Origin: Citromicrobium sp.
GTDB lineage: Bacteria > Pseudomonadota > Alphaproteobacteria > Sphingomonadales > Sphingomonadaceae
DNA: 28,815 nucleotides
Direction: 5' to 3'
Assembly (NCBI GenBank): GCA_002712945.1
Contig: PAVA01000022.1
Span: 1 to 28,815, forward strand
Shown piece by piece: positions 25,419-28,815 of this stretch. The number at the start of each line of letters is the position of its first letter. The stretch's first letter is position 1. The notes under the pieces were generated by a model. That model worked only from the letters and a program-made list of their open reading frames with translations. It made no database searches and was not told where the DNA came from. Both the position numbers and the translations under genes were made by a program.

Positions 25419-27364
25419 AGCCCCACGCGCAGTCCGGCGAACACGCCTCTGGGGGCCTGGTTATAGCCCGCAGCGGTCTGGTAATCCTCGTCGAACAGGT
25501 TCTCGACCCGGCCGAAGACCTCGACCGGGCGCTCGCCCGCGGTGAGCCCGAGCGGCACGGACACACGCAGATCGACCACGGTGTAGGAATCGAGCGGGGT
25601 CAGGTTGGCGGCATCGTCGAACGCTTCGCCCACGATCCGAAGGTCGCCGCCGATCACCGGCACGCCCACGGTTTCGGGGGCCAGAGCCCAGTCGACCGAC
25701 AGCGTGCCGGCATGCTGCGGACGCCGGGCCAGTTCGTTGCCGAAATTGGCGCTGCCCGTGCTGCGATCCTCGGCCTGCGTATAGGCATAGGCCGCGCGCA
25801 GGGTGAGGCCCTCGACCGGCGATGCGCCCGCCTCCACCTCGACGCCGCGTGCGCGCGCCTGCGCCACGTTGTCATAAGTGCCGAAAGGGCGGCCCGCACA
25901 GATGCCGGTCTGCACCGGACAGCCGATGAAGGCGATCAGGTTCTCGGAATCGCGCTGGAACAGCGTGACCGAGGCATAGACCGGCGAAAGCCGCGTGCCG
26001 TAGGCAAGGCCGAGGTCGTAGCTGGTGCTCTGTTCGGGTTCGAGCAGCACATTCCCGTAGTCGGAAAACAGCTGGTAGAGCGACGGGGCCTTGAAGCCCT
26101 CGCCCACGCTCGCGCGCACCCGCAGGTTGTCTGCAATCTCGTAGGTCAGGTCGCCGCCGAAGCTGGTCGCGCCGCCGAAATCCTCGTGCTCGTCCTGACG
26201 GACGCCGACATGGCCGGAGAGCCCGCGAAACTCGATGCCGAGCTGGGCATAGGCACCGAAGATGCTCGTCTCCGCTCCGCTGACCGCGCCGTAGGAAGTG
26301 CTCTGGTAGTCGGACCAGAGGTTCTCCGCCCCGAAATTGACGATCAGCGGCCCGATCGGGCGCCACTCGCCGCGCAGTTCGACGCGTTCGGACTGGCCGT
26401 CGCTCTCGAAGGTCGGGGCCTGTCCGGCGGCAGGCAGGTTGTCGCGCTCGGTGTCCGAGAAGCTGTAGGCGCCGCGCAGGTAGAGCGGACCGCCATCGTA
26501 GAGCGCGCCGACCACGCCGGAAAGCTGGCGCGTCTCCTGCACTTCGGGCGTGTCGGCCAGCGTGTAGGCGGGTGCGGGAAAGCCGTCGACTTCCACAACG
26601 CCTTCGGCATAGCGGCCGCTGGCGAAGATCTCGAAGGTGCGGCTGAGATAGGCGCGGGCGCGCAGATTGCCAGCGAACTGGTCGAACCCGTCGGCCTCGG
26701 TCCCGCTGGCGGCAGCGGAAAAGCCGTCGGTGGTCAGGTAGCTCGCCGATCCGCCGAGGAAGCCGATATCGCCCGCAACGCCGCCCTCGATGCTACTCGA
26801 CACGGTGCCGCGCGATCCCGCCTCGACCGATCCGGCGAGCCCGGTCCGCTCGAAACTGGAGGCAACCAGCACGCCGCCCAGCGCATCGGCGCCCCACACC
26901 ACGCTGTTGGAGCCGCGCAGCAGCTCGATCTTGGCAAGATTGGCGCTGGTCAGCGTGCCGAAGTCGAAACCGCCCGCCGGGGCGGCGGTGTCGCCCACAC
27001 GAACCCCGTCGATCAGCACCAGCAGCTGGTCGCTCGCCGCGCCGCGCACCGATACGCCGGTGGTCGATCCCAGCCCGCCATTGCGGTTGATCGTCACGCC
27101 GGGCGAGCGCTGGAGGACGCGGGCGAGGTCCGGCCCCTGGATGTCCGCGATTTCTTCGGTGCCGATCACGGTCACGGGCTGGCCGGTATCCTCGACCTCG
27201 CTGGGATTGCCGGTGACGGTGACCGTCACCGCCTCCTCTTCCAGCGTGTAGGCGTCGGACGCGAGCACCAGCGGCTCCCCGTCCGCCTCGCCCGCATCGT
27301 CCTGCGCGAACGCAGGCGAAACCAGGCTCAGGATCGAACCGCCGAGAAACAGAAATGTACGCAT
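25415..27364 (-). CDS. btuB: TonB-dependent vitamin B12 outer-membrane receptor
   Basis: A 649-aa receptor. Signal peptide FLFLGGSILSLVSPAFAQD; a TonB-box region around EEEAVTVTVTGNPSEV; plug domain with ARVLQRSPGVTINRNGG, VSVRGAASDQLLVLIDGVRV and KIELLRGSNSVVWGADALGG; then a 22-strand barrel ending in FDEDYQTAAGYNQAPRGVF. These match BtuB better than siderophore receptors, and the cobalamin riboswitch about 100 nt upstream settles the substrate class. ATG 27364 follows GGAGGA at close spacing. It is first of four genes with 4-nt overlaps, so the whole uptake path (outer membrane, periplasm, inner membrane) is made from one B12-controlled message. Confidence 0.94.
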   Translation of the reverse strand: MRTFLFLGGSILSLVSPAFAQDDAGEADGEPLVLASDAYTLEEEAVTVTVTGNPSEVEDTGQPVTVIGTEEIADIQGPDLARVLQRSPGVTINRNGGLGSTTGVSVRGAASDQLLVLIDGVRVGDTAAPAGGFDFGTLTSANLAKIELLRGSNSVVWGADALGGVLVASSFERTGLAGSVEAGSRGTVSSSIEGGVAGDIGFLGGSASYLTTDGFSAAASGTEADGFDQFAGNLRARAYLSRTFEIFASGRYAEGVVEVDGFPAPAYTLADTPEVQETRQLSGVVGALYDGGPLYLRGAYSFSDTERDNLPAAGQAPTFESDGQSERVELRGEWRPIGPLIVNFGAENLWSDYQSTSYGAVSGAETSIFGAYAQLGIEFRGLSGHVGVRQDEHEDFGGATSFGGDLTYEIADNLRVRASVGEGFKAPSLYQLFSDYGNVLLEPEQSTSYDLGLAYGTRLSPVYASVTLFQRDSENLIAFIGCPVQTGICAGRPFGTYDNVAQARARGVEVEAGASPVEGLTLRAAYAYTQAEDRSTGSANFGNELARRPQHAGTLSVDWALAPETVGVPVIGGDLRIVGEAFDDAANLTPLDSYTVVDLRVSVPLGLTAGERPVEVFGRVENLFDEDYQTAAGYNQAPRGVFAGLRVGL

Positions 27365-27402
27365 GATTCCTCCATCACAAGCATTGCCGTCGCTCATGAC
27401 GG

Positions 27403-27430
27403 AAGGCGCGGGCACGAGCGCTCACGCCTT
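27403..27430 (-). promoter_or_regulatory. Possible expression platform of the cobalamin riboswitch
   Basis: AAGGCG (27403-27408) and CGCCTT (27425-27430) can pair between the riboswitch and the btuB ribosome site (27366-27372). No T-run follows, so translational control, hiding or freeing the Shine-Dalgarno, is more likely than termination. Confidence 0.3.
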
Positions 27431-27469
27431 TCCTCCGCTGCCAGGGTACACCCCGCCCGTGGCCGAACG

Positions 27470-27665
27470 ACGCATCGCGGGCAGGTCTCCTGGCTCCCGG
27501 ATCGTTGCGGCTTCCGCTCACCTTCCCGTCCCCGTCGAAAGAGAGGACAGTGGCGTATCGAGCGGGCCGCTCCCCGGTCACAGTTGCGGGGGCAGCTGGA
27601 GCGTCACACTCCATTCCCTCTTAGGCGGATGTGCCGGACGGCCCATCCACACCTGCGATACAGGG
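27470..27665 (-). ncRNA. Cobalamin riboswitch (5' leader of btuB)
   Basis: Read on the reverse strand, the B12 box AGCCAGGAGACCTGCC is perfect at 27480-27495, CTGCCCCCGCAACTGTGA lies at 27578-27595, and the GAGGGAA core at 27614-27620, all in the standard order and spacing of the AdoCbl riboswitch. Outer ends are approximate. When B12 is plentiful the aptamer binds it and lowers expression of btuB-btuF-btuC-btuD. The stretch 27666-27860 beyond it holds no recognised gene and presumably carries the btuB promoter. Confidence 0.96.
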
Positions 27666-27860
27666 CACGCGCTTAGGCCAAGCCCCGAGCGCAGGCAACA
27701 CCCTGCCGCGCGGAGGCAGGACGGGCTTAACCATGGCGATTCACACTTCCCTTGGGCCTGTCCCGTTAGAATACGGTGCGGTCGGCCCGGCTAACGCCCC
27801 CACACCCAACCGGCTAGGCTGACCGCAAGCCCCCTATCCATCCGCCAGTCAGGTTCCCGC

Positions 27861-28769
27861 TTGCCCCAACCCCGCCGCCAGGCTCCCACTCCGAAGGCTC
27901 CCCCGAAAGCCGGGCCCGCGAAAAGCGGCAGGGCCGCGCGCGGTGCGGCGGTGCTGCTTGCGGCGGTGATGCTTCCCTCGATGGCGGCGCAGGCCGAATG
28001 GCGCTTGCCCGAACTCGCTCCGCAGGCGAGCGAGATCGTGGCCGACAGCCTCGTGCAGCCCACGCCGTTCGAGCAGGCGGGCGCAACCTTCCCCGGCTCC
28101 GCGCTCTATTTCCTCGCCGATCCGCCCGCCGCCGCGAGCACCGCGAACGTGCAGGTGGATACCGGCGCAGGCGTCAACCCCATCGCCGCGTGGAACGGCG
28201 ACCCCGACGCGGCAATCGCGATCGAAGCGGCAGGCCCGGCGGCGCGCGGTTTCGTCAGCCGGGGAACCGGGCTCGACAAGGCTCGCGCGCTCGATTGCCT
28301 GGCGAAGGCGGTTTATTACGAGGCCGCAAGCGAGAGCGAGGGCGGGCAACGCGCAGTGGCGCAGGTCGTGCTCAACCGCGTGGCGCATCCCGCTTACCCC
28401 AAGACGGTATGCGGCGTGGTCTATCAGGGGTCGCAGCGGCGGACCGGGTGCCAGTTCACCTTCACCTGCGACGGGTCGCTCGCGCGAAAACCTTCGGCGA
28501 CGCAATGGGCGCGGGCATTGTCGGTCGCGCGGCGGGCGCTGTCGGGACAGGTCTATGCGCCGGTGGGGCTCGCGACGCATTATCACACGACTTGGGTCAA
28601 CCCGTACTGGGCCCCCAGCCTTGCGCATATCGGCACGATCGGCGCGCACCGTTTCTATCGCTGGCCCGGCGCGGCGAGCCGCCCCGAGGCCTTCAGCGAT
28701 TTCTACAGCGGCGGGGAGCTTTCGCCCGCCCCTGCGCGCGCGGCGCGCTCGACCGCCTGCAACGCGTAG
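27861..28769 (+). CDS. SleB-type cell-wall hydrolase
   Basis: A 302-aa secreted protein. It has a basic N-terminus (KAPPKAGPAKSGRAARG), signal core AAVLLAAVMLPSMAAQA, then a linker and a C-terminal hydrolase domain. LAKAVYYEAASESEGGQRA carries the catalytic Glu expected of the SleB/Hydrolase_2 fold; AVAQVVLNRVAHPAYPKTVC, GCQFTFTCDG and ATHYHTTWVNPYW are the other landmarks. In spores SleB is a germination lytic enzyme; in alphaproteobacteria the family is a general peptidoglycan hydrolase. The chosen start is TTG 27861; no ATG/GTG with a good ribosome site would keep the whole signal, and the Shine-Dalgarno (AGG) is weak, so the start is uncertain by a few codons. Confidence 0.88.
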   Translation: MPQPRRQAPTPKAPPKAGPAKSGRAARGAAVLLAAVMLPSMAAQAEWRLPELAPQASEIVADSLVQPTPFEQAGATFPGSALYFLADPPAAASTANVQVDTGAGVNPIAAWNGDPDAAIAIEAAGPAARGFVSRGTGLDKARALDCLAKAVYYEAASESEGGQRAVAQVVLNRVAHPAYPKTVCGVVYQGSQRRTGCQFTFTCDGSLARKPSATQWARALSVARRALSGQVYAPVGLATHYHTTWVNPYWAPSLAHIGTIGAHRFYRWPGAASRPEAFSDFYSGGELSPAPARAARSTACNA

Positions 28770-28772
28770 AAC

Positions 28773-28815
28773 ATGCACGCGAGCGCACTAGTTGCGCTTC
28801 TCGCGAGCGCGGCCG
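28773..28815 (+). CDS. Possible start of a secreted protein (cut by window end)
   Basis: ATG 28773, 3 nt after the hydrolase stop, opens a frame reading MHASALVALLASAA, like the beginning of a signal peptide. Only 14 codons are visible and no Shine-Dalgarno is clear, so this is tentative. Confidence 0.3.
   Translation, partial: MHASALVALLASAA

Noticed and set aside
25328..27676. 782-codon forward frame opposite btuB
   Set aside because: Antisense shadow; runs through the riboswitch and btuB, and the translation is His/Arg/Gly-rich without domains.

Overview
The window reads as a chromosomal segment of a GC-rich alphaproteobacterium, most likely Sphingomonadales (Erythrobacteraceae/Sphingomonadaceae type). 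The reasons are the strong GC bias at third codon positions, a GTTC-N7-GTTC LexA operator (the alphaproteobacterial form) in front of uvrA, many short GC-rich palindromic repeats of the kind scattered through sphingomonad genomes, a UvrA with the CPVSG zinc-site variant, and an M3 peptidase and TonB/B12 genes of alphaproteobacterial character. Genus is not determined.

Layout. 1-759: end of argG. 760-1623: an unusually long stretch (864 bp) without a convincing large gene, holding a cluster of three DnaA-box-like 9-mers, a possible small ORF, a good intrinsic terminator and a 16-bp perfect palindrome. 1624-3689: an RlpA-like protein, a 2OG-Fe(II) oxygenase converging on it, and a six-helix membrane protein. 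3690-5000: a repeat-rich patch with two small genes, one with a helix-turn-helix. 5125-7241: a two-gene operon of clearly lower GC, a 225-aa unknown plus a P-loop NTPase with a C-terminal nuclease-like fold. It looks recently acquired and is the best candidate here for an undescribed system, perhaps defence; function is not shown. 7317-10325: uvrA, reverse strand, with a palindromic repeat embedded in its reading frame. 10569-12449: a helical/TPR-like protein, also of lower GC, so uvrA is flanked on both sides by accessory genes.

12594-22782 is mostly ordinary envelope and housekeeping cargo: an NAD(P)-binding SDR-like protein, secreted unknowns, RNA 2',3'-cyclic phosphodiesterase (ThpR), a sulfotransferase-like protein, a membrane-anchored T4-type lysozyme preceded by a coupled 20-codon ORF and overlapping a lipoprotein gene, a periplasmic M3 peptidase, and a serine-hydrolase lipoprotein with an operator-like dyad at its promoter.

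22871-27670 is a complete vitamin B12 uptake unit on the reverse strand: a cobalamin riboswitch, then btuB-btuF-btuC-btuD, each gene overlapping the next by 4 nt. 27861-28769 is a SleB-type cell-wall hydrolase, and a possible secreted protein begins at the right edge. No tRNA, rRNA, CRISPR array or insertion-sequence transposase was recognised.
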